Below the pieces are notes generated by a model. It did not search any database, was not told the DNA's origin, and worked only from the letters and a program-made list of their open reading frames with translations. The position numbers and the translations under genes were made by a program. From Thalassiosira profunda (taxonomy: Eukaryota > Bacillariophyta > Thalassiosirophyceae > Thalassiosirales > Thalassiosiraceae): a DNA stretch of 20,004 nt. The DNA lies in the NCBI GenBank assembly GCA_036939355.1, contig JALLAP010000097.1, positions 1-20,004 of the forward strand, given 5' to 3'. Below are positions 1 through 10,600 of the stretch, in pieces. Each line of letters opens with the position of its first letter. Positions within the stretch are counted from its first letter, which is position 1.

Positions 1-493
1 GCTTTGCTGCGGCCTGGGAACTTTGCAGAGCTTTGCAGCAAAATAACGGCAGTTGTGCACGATTGATGAATCGTAAATGTCGCATCGTGTCACATCTGTG
101 TCGCACCGATCTTTTGTTGGCTGGCACTTCAATTTTACCTAGGCCATACCGTGTTAATTTACGTAGTAGAAAAGCTAGAGTCTTGTTAGGAGGAAATCGG
201 ACTCAAATCGGGGGCCAAAAAAAAGCGGGGCTCGCAAAGCCGTCCACCGCGCTCCACCACGAAGTCAGCCACCAAACTGAAACAATAGCGGCCGACCTCA
301 TCCCATAGCTTGCCGACATCGAGGCGAATCGGCGGACCCTTTGAGAGGTCGCCCGAACAGTATCTCGTCGACCTTCATTCCCGGCGGTCCGCCGAAAGAC
401 CTGCTGTTTCCAACGCGGGCCGGCTTGTGCGCAGCGCCCTCTTAAATTGTGCGCAGTGCCTTCAACGACAGCACCTCAACTCGACCGGCTACA
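1..493. other. Left-edge region without a supportable gene
   Basis: Several short open frames cross this stretch, but none has recognisable motifs. Two close direct copies of CTTTGCAG sit near positions 22-38 and there is an A8 run near 218. It is the 5' flank of the transposase-like gene that follows. I looked for a terminal inverted repeat matching the sequence beyond 3715 and saw none by eye. Confidence 0.5.
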
Positions 494-3400
494 ATGGTCA
501 CGAACGCCGATGCAGCGAAGTCCGCGCTCGCCACCTTCATAGCCGCGATCAACGGCCGCCTCCGGTCGTCGTGGTGGTTCCGTATCCACGACGGCGACCT
601 CGACAATCCCGATATTGCGATGGCAGATGTGGCCAATGTGAGGGCGACGCGATCTGAGAAGGAGGCCGCGACGTTGAGGAAGCAGCGGCTCGAGCAGCTT
701 TACGCGTCCTCACTTCGACTGCAAACGGGGCTGTCGCACGATCAGTACAACCAGCTGCTCGAGAGAGCTGGCTTGATCCGGATGGAGAGCGGCAAATATC
801 GTGTGCAGAGAAAGGCCTGGGAGGGATTCATACCGTGCGGCGAATACATACCCGCCAACCCATTCAAACGAGTTGTGACAGGCGGTGATCGGCACTACAT
901 TCGATTGGGCCCGAAGCAGGATGGTTACCGAACCAGTGTGGCCGCTCAATACAAAAGTGCAGCTCCTGACGACGACATCTCTCCTCCGGAGATCTACGGT
1001 ATTGCAACGATACAAAGGGCGTTGAAGGAGGCATTGCAATCTACAGAGGCGGAGGAGGACGCCAGCTCAGATGAAAGCACATGCATTGACAACCCTTCTG
1101 ATCTAGAGGGCGACGACGATGATCTCGAGGAGGACGCGCTCACGGATTCAGAAGGCACTAAGGCTAGCGCCAGATTTCCTGTGCTCGAATCACTCAAAGT
1201 GACGCAGGCTGATCTGTCGGAGTCCAAATTGGAAGCATTGATGGGAGAGCTCGCGCGCCTACAAAAGGAGAGGGAAGCAACAGCGGGTGCCGCGCCCCCT
1301 GCAACGCCAGCAGCCACCGCGACGGCAGGTGCACCTTTCGTATCGCCCGTCCCGCAACAGCCCGGCGCTCCGGCGGCGACGGTGCCGGCGTCACCGCCGC
1401 GGACACCACCAAAGAGGAAGGCGTCGTCTGCCATCACATTCCGACGCGGAGAGACCACGTACCGCGCTATTCCCGTGCCAAGCCACAAGAGTAAGAGTGC
1501 GTTCGTAAGATACCACCGCAGGACGCCGTACATTGATCATTTTGTGACAGAGCTCAGCCGCAAAGGCGGGAAGCAACGCAGCTATGGCAAAGGTGCTCGG
1601 CGGCTCCTCCGGCGGATGGGGCGTAAGTCACCGCGTGATTACGAAAAGGTTGCCAAGGAAATTGGACTGAAGGTTGATGGGTACCTGGACGACGTGGGCT
1701 TGGCTGCAATGAAGCTGGATTGCAAACTGAAAGATTGGCAGATGATCCGCGTCTTCAAGCATTTGAGGTCGAAACGGGGACTCAACGGCGCCAAGATTGC
1801 GGTGGCGCTGAAAGAGGCAAAGAAGTTTGGGCAAGGATATGTTGAGCCGAAGACAAAGAGGTTCAAGCACAGGTACCCCGATGGCAGCCTAGCATGGATC
1901 GACTGCGAGTATCAATCGGTGGACGAGGTTTTTCTAAACGTCGTCGGAGATATAATGACGGAACAACAGATCGATCCTCGCGACGTCACCGCGCTGGACT
2001 TCATCCTGGGAGGTGATCATGGCCTCGAAGCCTTCCGCCTGTGCTTCCGCGCCGTTGTGACGGTCGCCTCCGGAAAGATGTACTACGCGGACTACGGAGG
2101 CGCGGGCATGGTGAAGGGAAAGGACACGCCCGAGATACTGGAGGCATCAATCATGCCGTGGCTGACGGAGGACTTGAAGAGCATTAGCTCCAAGAAGGTT
2201 GCAATTGATGTGCTCGATGACGGCTCGATCGGATGCGTGTGGGTGGATGACAACGATGATGTTGCGCTCGGCGAGGGCGCAAAAGTCATTGACACAGTGA
2301 CAATCTTCAACACGGGCGATCTCAAGTGGATGGCGATGCTTCTAGGGATGGATGGAATGTCAGGCGATTATTGCCTGTGGTGTCTCCTGCGCAAGATCGA
2401 GTGGATGGCCGAGGACCACGAAAAGGGCGAGGCAAGAACGATCGAGAACATCAAGCAGCTAGCTCAAGCAAACTTGTCAGGAACGGACAGGAGGGGCGTG
2501 AAGACTGAGCCATACTGGGATTTTATACCCGTCGCCAACTACGCCGTGCCATTGCTCCACATCAGGATCGGGGTGTTCAACGACATCATCAACTTCTTCC
2601 AGTCCAAGGTGGACTCCTCCATCATCGCCAAGTCCGCCGCGGAGAACACTCTCATCTCCGAAACCACGACGCTGACCACCAATCTCACGGAGACGCTGCG
2701 TCCCACAGTGAAAGTGTGGGAGAAATCGACCGAGGGCAATCGTCGTTCCAAGCTCGTCACCAAGCGCAACAAGAAGATGGCCCAACTCGAGAAGGGCGAG
2801 CCCGTGACCAACGACCTCTCCGCCGAGGAGGAGGCCGAGTACAAAACCCTTCAGGCCAAGTGGGCGGAAATCAAGAAGCCCCGGGACGACGCCGTCCAAC
2901 GGATCAAGGACATCAAGGCCGACCTCGACATCTTTCAAGCCGGCCGCAAGGCGAGCCCCACGAGTGTCCACAACCAGACCGAAGACCATTGGAAGGAGGG
3001 CGGGCTGGACAGAGGGAAGGCACACGGCCGCAGTTTCGACGGAACGGACGCTATCAAGGCGATGAAAACGGCAGATAAGTATTTCGGCGAGACAATGCGT
3101 GACATTTTAATGAAAGGCAAAAGACCTACCGCGACGGAGGATGAAATCAAAACGCTGTGCGACGATGTTGCTGCGCTGATGGGCAAGTGGAACGCTTTCT
3201 TTTCGATCCTGCAGCAGGAGGAGCCGACGGAGGATGAGAAAGCGAAGGCGCGGGATGTTGCAAAAGAAGCAGTCGACGCTCACGTTGCTCTGTTGGGCAA
3301 TAAAACCCCCAAGGTGCACGTGGTCGAGGACCACGCGGTGGATCAGTACCTCGAATTCCGTCCCGGCCTCATGCGGCTTCTCATGGAGCACTGGGTTGAG

Positions 3401-3715
3401 CGGAACCACCAGGACGCGTCGCAAGTGGAGAAGCAGTTCCGTCGAGTCCGCTGCCTGGCGTCCCGCGCCAACTTCACGGCCGCAGAGAGGCACGCGGCGA
3501 GCAACGGGCGGGTCAAGAGGAGGATCAGAGAGGTACACGAGGAAGCAAGCAGGGGCGAATACAAGAAGAGGCAACGTACCGAAGAAAACGAGGAGGGCGA
3601 CGCCGCAGAGGCCACCTCGAACAACCCCCCGGACGCCCCCCCGGACGCCCCCTCGGACAACCCCGTTCAAAACGCATTGGGTGAAATGGGCGGACAGGAC
3701 GACGCCGAGCTCTAG
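494..3715 (+). CDS. Transposase-like protein, intact, family unassigned
   Basis: A single uninterrupted frame of 1073 residues. I chose the ATG at 494; the frame stays open upstream to a GTG at 449, with no motif there. The N-terminal 350 residues are low-complexity: an acidic stretch around 205-235, then an Ala/Pro-rich stretch to about 320. The C-terminal half looks like an RNase H-fold (DDE-type) transposase. Candidate catalytic blocks are LDFILGGDHG (Asp508), NTGDLKWMAMLLGMDGMSGD (Asp609) followed by a CLWC pair at 627-630, a PLLHIRIGVFN block, a Lys/Glu-rich coiled segment, and MEHWVERNHQ (Glu965 or Glu969). The order GD-CxxC-LHxxIG matches a multicopy hypothetical protein type that I associate with stramenopile genomes. 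DDE assignment is inference; no named superfamily is claimed. The tail is acidic with PPDAP repeats. The intact frame suggests a recent insertion or a protein under selection. Confidence 0.7.
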   Translation: MVTNADAAKSALATFIAAINGRLRSSWWFRIHDGDLDNPDIAMADVANVRATRSEKEAATLRKQRLEQLYASSLRLQTGLSHDQYNQLLERAGLIRMESGKYRVQRKAWEGFIPCGEYIPANPFKRVVTGGDRHYIRLGPKQDGYRTSVAAQYKSAAPDDDISPPEIYGIATIQRALKEALQSTEAEEDASSDESTCIDNPSDLEGDDDDLEEDALTDSEGTKASARFPVLESLKVTQADLSESKLEALMGELARLQKEREATAGAAPPATPAATATAGAPFVSPVPQQPGAPAATVPASPPRTPPKRKASSAITFRRGETTYRAIPVPSHKSKSAFVRYHRRTPYIDHFVTELSRKGGKQRSYGKGARRLLRRMGRKSPRDYEKVAKEIGLKVDGYLDDVGLAAMKLDCKLKDWQMIRVFKHLRSKRGLNGAKIAVALKEAKKFGQGYVEPKTKRFKHRYPDGSLAWIDCEYQSVDEVFLNVVGDIMTEQQIDPRDVTALDFILGGDHGLEAFRLCFRAVVTVASGKMYYADYGGAGMVKGKDTPEILEASIMPWLTEDLKSISSKKVAIDVLDDGSIGCVWVDDNDDVALGEGAKVIDTVTIFNTGDLKWMAMLLGMDGMSGDYCLWCLLRKIEWMAEDHEKGEARTIENIKQLAQANLSGTDRRGVKTEPYWDFIPVANYAVPLLHIRIGVFNDIINFFQSKVDSSIIAKSAAENTLISETTTLTTNLTETLRPTVKVWEKSTEGNRRSKLVTKRNKKMAQLEKGEPVTNDLSAEEEAEYKTLQAKWAEIKKPRDDAVQRIKDIKADLDIFQAGRKASPTSVHNQTEDHWKEGGLDRGKAHGRSFDGTDAIKAMKTADKYFGETMRDILMKGKRPTATEDEIKTLCDDVAALMGKWNAFFSILQQEEPTEDEKAKARDVAKEAVDAHVALLGNKTPKVHVVEDHAVDQYLEFRPGLMRLLMEHWVERNHQDASQVEKQFRRVRCLASRANFTAAERHAASNGRVKRRIREVHEEASRGEYKKRQRTEENEEGDAAEATSNNPPDAPPDAPSDNPVQNALGEMGGQDDAEL

Positions 3716-3751
3716 ACCATATCCCCCGCCATGTACAGTAAATTGCATGAT

Positions 3752-4423
3752 CTATTCGGCCTGCACTTCTCCCCGAACTTGCTCCTCTCCCCAAATCCCT
3801 AAGTTCCCGATGCCGATCTGGGCGTGTAGCACCGGTATCACGTACTTTTCCGGGGAAGTCCCCCACAGATTGGCGCCCTGGTATGCCGATTCGACGGCAA
3901 TTCCCTTCCCCTTGTCGCCCTCATTGCCCGCCGGCTTGCAAGTTTTGCAAACATCCCTTCTCCCCCGCGATTGCGATTTTGCTTGCGCAACAAACTCTGA
4001 CGAATCGACGCAACCTATCCGCCCTACGCCCTTGCCCTTCGAGTCGACGTCCGAATAGGCCTGGGATGCGATGACAGGGTGGTTCGCGCCGGTCCTGTTC
4101 GACAGGGAGGTGTCGCCGCGCCCCGCATCATCGCCGATCGACGATATTTCGGGCTCATGATGCCCCCCTCCTCCGAGCACAACATGTGCGCAGTTGGACG
4201 TCGTTTTGATGCCCTTCTGGCCAGCCTCGTCGTGCCAGAGGTCGCCGATGCCTCGGACGGATGGGCCGACACGTCCCCTCGAAGGGTCGGGCGGCGGCCC
4301 TTGGTTATCGTCGTCGGCTGGCCGCGGGTTCGTAGGGCTCGACATGGCTGTCAGAATTGAGGTCGAGGGGCTTTCTGCATAACCGAGTACTTTAGTAATC
4401 TCAACCGGTAATGATTGTGACAT
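3752..4423 (-). pseudogene. Chimeric ORF with a transposase-family motif block, probably a truncated element
   Basis: A 223-codon minus-strand frame that converges on the transposase-like gene, with stops 36 bp apart. An alternative ATG lies at 4345. The first 150 residues are low-complexity (Gly, Asp, Ser, Pro) and unrecognised. The end contains CKTC and, 39 residues from it, EKYVIPVLHAQIGIGN, which parallels CLWC and then YAVPLLHIRIGVFN in the neighbouring transposase-like protein. Immediately after this block the frame leaves homology and stops; the catalytic blocks before and after are missing. The simplest reading is a broken piece of a related element joined to other sequence. A real small gene that captured this segment, or an unrecognised spliced gene, is possible. 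Confidence 0.4.
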
Positions 4424-4694
4424 AGTAATTTTTTTCGAGGGTTGGAGTGCCGCACACTAAAAGACTCGATAAAAACTCATCGCGGGATGTCACTCTAAAG
4501 TTAGCGCGTAATCGTAGTGCTGGATGGCCTGCTCGAGCGAACGGGGCCAGGCAGGGTGGCGCCGCCCTATCAGCCTCGCGGCGACGCCAAGTTCAAATAG
4601 TACGCGGCAGCCCGCCTCCTCTAGGGCACCCCAGCCACGTCCCTGAGGGCAATCGTTTGAAGTCAGACAATCGAATCGGCGCCATTGCAAAAGG

Positions 4695-7600
4695 ATGCCC
4701 GGCCCCACCGACGCCCCCGCCGAGGCCATCAGCGCCAAGCCCGCCGTCATCGCCAGCGCCAACAGCAACAGCGGGAGCAATATCAGCGCGGCGGGGGGCG
4801 GGAGCAAGCACCCCGCGTCGGCATTGGGGGACGCGAGCGGCATCTCTATTTTGCTGGGCAATCACGCCAAGTTCGGGTTGGCCGAGCGGTGCTGGTGAGT
4901 GCACGCTGATAGGTAGCTGCAGCGGATTGCAATTTGGCGCCTGCGCGTGTATGCGGTGTGTTTGCGTGTTTGCCAAAGGACCATTGCGCCCGGATTGTTT
5001 CTTGGGCAGCAGTGATTTGCGTGCGGCTCTTGGAGGTATTGTTGCTGGGAAAGGTACACATCTCATATGCACTGACACATCACCATGCACACCGCTTGCA
5101 ATTTCTTTCAGTTACCACTTTGACTTGATTGGGACGCTCACGTCCCTTCCCGCCGGGAGGCTGCAGCATGCCAAAGCTCGTCGGAGGGATCGAGGGCTGA
5201 GTGTTTCCTCTGGGGACGGATTGGGCGCCTCGGACACTAGCAACGTCCGGAAAATGGCAGACCCCGAAGAGGGGAAGGACGACGGGCAACCATCGACGGC
5301 ACCTTCCAATGCCAAAGCACCGTCGTCGGGCGGCGGCGCGGCGAGGGATCGCTGTCACTGCGGAGTCGTGTCCCTCCTGGAATGCGTCGCGGGCGGTGGA
5401 GGAGCGCAGCCGCCCGATCGGACGGCGAAGCGGGCGCTGCGAGCGAAGCACCGCGAGTTCAACGCGAGAGCGCAGGCGGCCTGGGGGAGGGGCGCGAAGC
5501 GGCGGGGCAAGGCGGGGAGCGCGGGGTTGGCCCGGCGGTGCCACCAGCCCCGCCATCTGCCACTCTCGCTGAATCCGAACACGAGGGTGTCGTTCGCGTA
5601 CGAGCTGACGTCCGTTGCCATTGTTGTAGACGCCAGCCCCAGCCTCACGTCTACCTATGGAATGGGGAATGCGGGGGTGGAGGACTTTTGGGGGGAGGAG
5701 AAGAGCGTGCCCGCAATGGATGGTCAATTTTGCGTTCCGCTCGATCGTCTGGGCGTGATGATGAAAAGCTACCTCCAGGGATTGGTCCAGCCGATCGAGG
5801 TCCCTCCCGTCGCTGTGTCTGGCCTTGGCGTGGCCTTTGGGAGTTGGCGACCCAATCTTGCCGTTACCGTTGTGGCGGCGTACCCTCCTGTGCCTGGGGG
5901 CGCTGGTGCATCTGCAGGGTTGCTCGTGCGGGATTTCCGCGTAACCGATGAGTCGTCGGCGCTGGAGCTGGCGGGCCAGATCGAAAGGTGGGCGTTGAGA
6001 GAGGTCGAGGGCAGGATTGCCGATCGATTGTGCGGAGGGAGGGACTTTGCGGGTGATGGCGAACCCCAATTCATCCCAGAGATAACCCCTTTGGGTTCGT
6101 TTGCCTTCCCGTCTACTCAACAACCGGAGTCCAGCTCTCGCGTCAAGTCTTCCATGAAGGACATGCTCGCCATTGGCGATGCGGCTCTTTCAACCCTCCC
6201 GCCAGAAGGACGACCAGTGCTACTCTTTGCCACTGACTGCGCCAATGTTCACGTTGGAGGGGTGTTTGACTCGTTGAGCGAGACCGCGAGGACGGGTGTG
6301 CCCGTCAATGTGCTGAGTTTGACAGCGAGCACTGTACAACCGCCTCTCGGGCAGAGCGGCTTCGGCATCGAATTGGATTGAGGACATCCGACGATTCGCA
6401 GGCACTTCAGGACGCGTGTCGATTGGCCGGGGGTCTCTTTCTCGACTCAGCACTTTTGGACTCCTACGTCAAATCGATTGCAGGATCGCCCCCTGCCCCC
6501 GGCTCACCCCTCGACGGGGACTATCATTTTTGTTTCAAGAGGCGTTCGATCAAGCCGAATGCGCTGCAGTGGTCGACCCTGTTCATGTTGAGCCCGTTCA
6601 CTCCCGGCGGCTCCTTGCCTCTGCGATCGATGACCACAATGGGAGCAAGTAGCTTCTTCCGGAGTGCTTCGGTCATGTCCATGTCGGGAACCAGCGTCAG
6701 CTCCGCGAAACAAATGCTGGGCAAACCAAGCGAGCTGTCGAGTGCAGTGCCTCCATCGAAGACTACCATTGGCCCCGATGCGCAGGAGCGGGTCGCATTT
6801 GCAAAGTACAACATCCAACCAATCCGGATCAAGTCTCTGCTGATGACAAGAGTCTTGGAAGGATACCGCGCTCGCCGGTACGGCCACAACACCCAAGACA
6901 ACGACAAAGTGTCGGTCCATCTCGTGTTGCGACTTCCGGACTGTGGCATAGCCTTGCACTACGAAGCTTCTTTCATATCGTCGCCATACCACATTGCTAC
7001 TGTCGGACAGGCTCACATCAAGCTTGAGCTTTCAGGAGATCCTGACTTCATTCAAACGGTGAAGAAGGTCTGGACGCAAATCAGCCATGGTACTGAGAGC
7101 ATCATGCTGCAGGGGAGACGCGTTCCGGCATCTGCGAGAGCTGCTGCTGACAAAATCTGCAAGCTGCTGCGATGGACGAGGAAAGAGGACTATCTCGAAT
7201 CCTATCTGTGCCTTCCAGGCTGGGGCGACATTGGTCATTTTACGCATGGATCCTCGTTCCTGGGTCAGGTCGAATCCCTGTCCAAGCTGCAGCGCTACCG
7301 CCACTTCCGATCGGAGACATTTGAGGTTGTCACCATTGCACCACATTTCTACGAGAAGAGCGTCAGCCTATTCAGCGATATGATGGATCAAAATCCAGGG
7401 CGAGAAGAAATGTATTCGGTTCTCTCAAGCTGGTCGACTGGTGCCATTTCGGACCGCGAAATGTACTTCAAGGAAATCATCCCTGCCCAAGAGGATGATC
7501 TTGCTTATTATGCCATTGTCCGGGTTGTGCGATCCCCGGTGGTAACTCGTTTGTTCTCCATCACAGTTGACTTCCACGGGGAGATCACTACCGAGCAACG

Positions 7601-10600
7601 GCTGACTGTATTGTCCTCGCTCAAGGATGCTTTGCGAGGGAAGCCAGAGGATATCATTGTACTGGCGAAGTGCATTAGCGATGACTTGGCCATCCGCCCG
7701 GCGTCGACAGCCAATGCCTGGTCGCGCCACTGGAACAAGCATTTCCTCCACCACAAAAGCTGGGAACTACTGAAAGAAGACGAGGTCCTGCCCCTGATCA
7801 CAAAGCGACGGAGTGAAATTGGGCACTTCTTCATCCTTGAGTCCAATGAAGAGAGGACAGTCTTCGCGAAATTCGTCAAGAGCCAGGAAGAGAGGCTCGC
7901 CTCGCGGAGTGAAGACGCCGTCATTTATCAGTTCATGTCCAGGCCAGATGGCATTTTTGTCGACATCCACATGGAAGCGACTCCGTCGACGTTCTTCCCG
8001 TTCCGCCTAAAGCATCCCAGCTCTTTCAAGAGCATCTATGAGAACGTTAAGCGGAGGGACAAGGACTGCGCGAAGAACGTGAGGAGCCGGGCCTTTTTGT
8101 TGGGGACGCTGGATCAAACAGACGCGAGGCCTGACTCTGTGGGGTTTGTCTCCAATGGATCGAACCAGGCGGAAGATGTGCTGAGGCTCATCAAACTCTC
8201 GAGATGCACGAGAAAGAAGCTTCGGTTCTTCGGCCCCGAAGCTGGTGCAGCAAATGATATCCTGTGCCGCTTCACGACCAGCTTCATCGCTTCAGACTCC
8301 TTTCATTCTCAAGCTGCTCAGCTCTCAATTGGCTCGAGGGATAGCGTTTTAGGCTTTGCTGGCGTGTGGTTCATCATGCAAGGAAATTGGGATTCTATCT
8401 CTGTGATGTGCCTAGAGTTGAACGATCAAGTGTCGGACGAAGAGGGGGGAGCAGCGAGTCATTTCCGGTACCTGTCCTTCTTTACTATTGGGATTATGGA
8501 CCTCTACCAGAGTGATCAGGATGTCAGCGATGTAACACTGGAGGCCACGGCTTCCGGGGATGATAGTGAGCATCTTGAGGTGTCAGAAACAGCGCAGGAG
8601 ATCGAAGCTGCTCACGCCCGTAATTTTGCCAAGGCGTGCTACGCAGCACTGCGAGGCGCGTCTACTCCGGTCACGTCGCTTCAGAAAGATGAGGTGGATT
8701 ACGCGCTGTCGTCGTGCAACTTCGAAGACGTCTTGGAAGCATTTGTTTCAGTGGACGATCTCTCTGCCCACTTGAGCTCGGATGCTCAGACAATAACGGG
8801 AGCGAAGCTTGGGGCAGTCATTGAGACTCTGCTCTATGTGGTGCCTGGAAGCGATGGCAGCCTTTTCTTCTATCACGGCATTGAGACAGATGGCTCGGAT
8901 GAACTTTTAGGGATCAACATTCCCGAGGACGATGATCACCCAAGTGGTGCATTCGCTGTGTATGCGGCAGAGTCTGCCCCTGCAGATGTCGATGGCCCAC
9001 CGCTTTTCTTCAGGTTCAGGCTAGACCAAGAGCTGGTAGGGTTGAACGATATTCTGGCGCTGAAGAAGAGCGCTACGCTTGCGGCGCAAATCTCGATCTT
9101 GGGGACGCCTGGGAAGGCGCTGCCTCCTCCAATTGCATCGGCCGCGTCGAAGCTGCAAGGTGCGCTCGATTCGTTTACTTCAGAGCAGACGTTGGAGAAA
9201 TATCGGTTTGGTGGCGCACAATCCTTGACGGAGGAAGACTTCAACACTGTGGTGACGAACCTACCAAAGACGAAGCACTTCTCATCTGAGATTCCTTTGG
9301 AGTTCTTCATCTCGAGAGCCGGCGCTTTGGTCCCAGCAAAGAACCCATCTGGAAATGAAAGCGACTTCGACTACGGATTCCGAGTGCTATTGGAACAGCT
9401 GGATTGCTCGGAGCATACCATTCGAGCGGGCCAGGACTCATTCCTCGTCCTCGATGACTCTGCATCGAGAGGCGTGCTTCCTTACTGGAGCTTCATTCGA
9501 GTTCGAAGGTCGAGGGGAAGTATAGTTTTGAGGGTCCACCATCCATTGGGCATCGAAGCCGCAGAGGCGCAAGCTATTGTCACTGAGCAGCTGTTGGCCG
9601 CTGTTTGCGAGAGAACGAATCAGCTGTTGTTGCTCGACAGTCTTTACAAGACGAAGAACGCCAGCAATTTGCTCATTTGCGAAGAAGGCGAAGAACAATC
9701 AGTGGATCGCGAAGAAGCCTACGAATTGTCCGCTGCGTTCTCGTGCCCGGAGCAATTTCGTGAGAAGATTCCTCTTCACCGCCGCTGCGCCCCGCAGCAA
9801 GCAATACTTGCTCTGGAAACGTCGATATTGCAAAACTTCATGGTCGGCAATCGACCGGGATACTTTGTCTACAAGGACGAATCGGAGCATGTCTTCTATT
9901 TGAGGTTGAACTGGTACAGGGTTGCGGCTGCTGATGATAACGAGACGGAGCAGAATGCACACATCGTCGAGCTGTTGGTGTATGGCTGTGATGAGCCAGG
10001 CCCATCAATCACCACCCAGCTCGTTTCTCTGTTGCGACGAAAGCTGTTGACCCTGACGTTGGATGCGTTGTCTTCCCTGCTCAAAAAGAATCCCTGGTTC
10101 AATCTACTCCCGTCGGACCTGGCTTTTATTGAGACTTTTGGTGCCTCGCACAGAGAGCTTGGCCGTGAAAGCACTCATTCGCCCGGCAGCAGTCGGACGT
10201 ATGAGCTCCCGGCATACGTCAAAGATCCATTGATCTTGCTCTTGATGTTGCGCCAAAACCTTTGCGGGAGTACGTTCATTCAACACCTCCACCACGAGTC
10301 TTCTGGTGGCGAGAACAGCCCAATTCACCTTGATGAAGATGCTGAAGGCAAAGTGGAAGGGCTCCGCTTTGCCAAACTGCCTGATACGGAGTTCCAGTTC
10401 TACTTCAACAGTTCTCCTTCCCAGCTAGACCCTGACTATCAACCACTGGCAACGCTGACTGAAAAAGGCCGAGCTTACTCCCGGCAAGCAGGGAGCGGGA
10501 TCGCGATCATTGAGGTGAACTTGCAACAAGGCAACAGCTCAGAATGTCATTTTCGTGTTGGAGATCGGACGGTCATTAGCAAGAAGCTGTATGTGTCGCC

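Noticed and set aside
33..657. Two adjacent plus-strand frames of 91 and 115 codons at the left edge
   Set aside because: No recognisable family, and the second overlaps the start of the transposase-like gene in another frame.
2477..3748. Minus-strand frames of 182 and 213 codons over the transposase-like gene
   Set aside because: They mirror the plus-strand codon pattern and encode low-complexity Gly/Val/Leu-rich peptides; the Pro/Asp repeats of the real gene generate them.
1..4440. Terminal inverted repeats bounding the transposase-like gene
   Set aside because: Comparing the left 490 nt with the 700 nt after the stop by eye gave no convincing inverted match. The ends may lie outside the window or be too diverged.
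4447..5111. Upstream extension of the SZT2-like frame from 4447
   Set aside because: This frame is open through what looks like a 217-nt intron. The SZT2-like N-terminal block is in a different frame starting at ATG 4695 and joins by a good donor and acceptor.
5080..6123. 347-codon minus-strand open frame inside the SZT2-like gene
   Set aside because: It is antisense to exon 2, which carries the recognisable vWA-like domain. The translation has no domain pattern.
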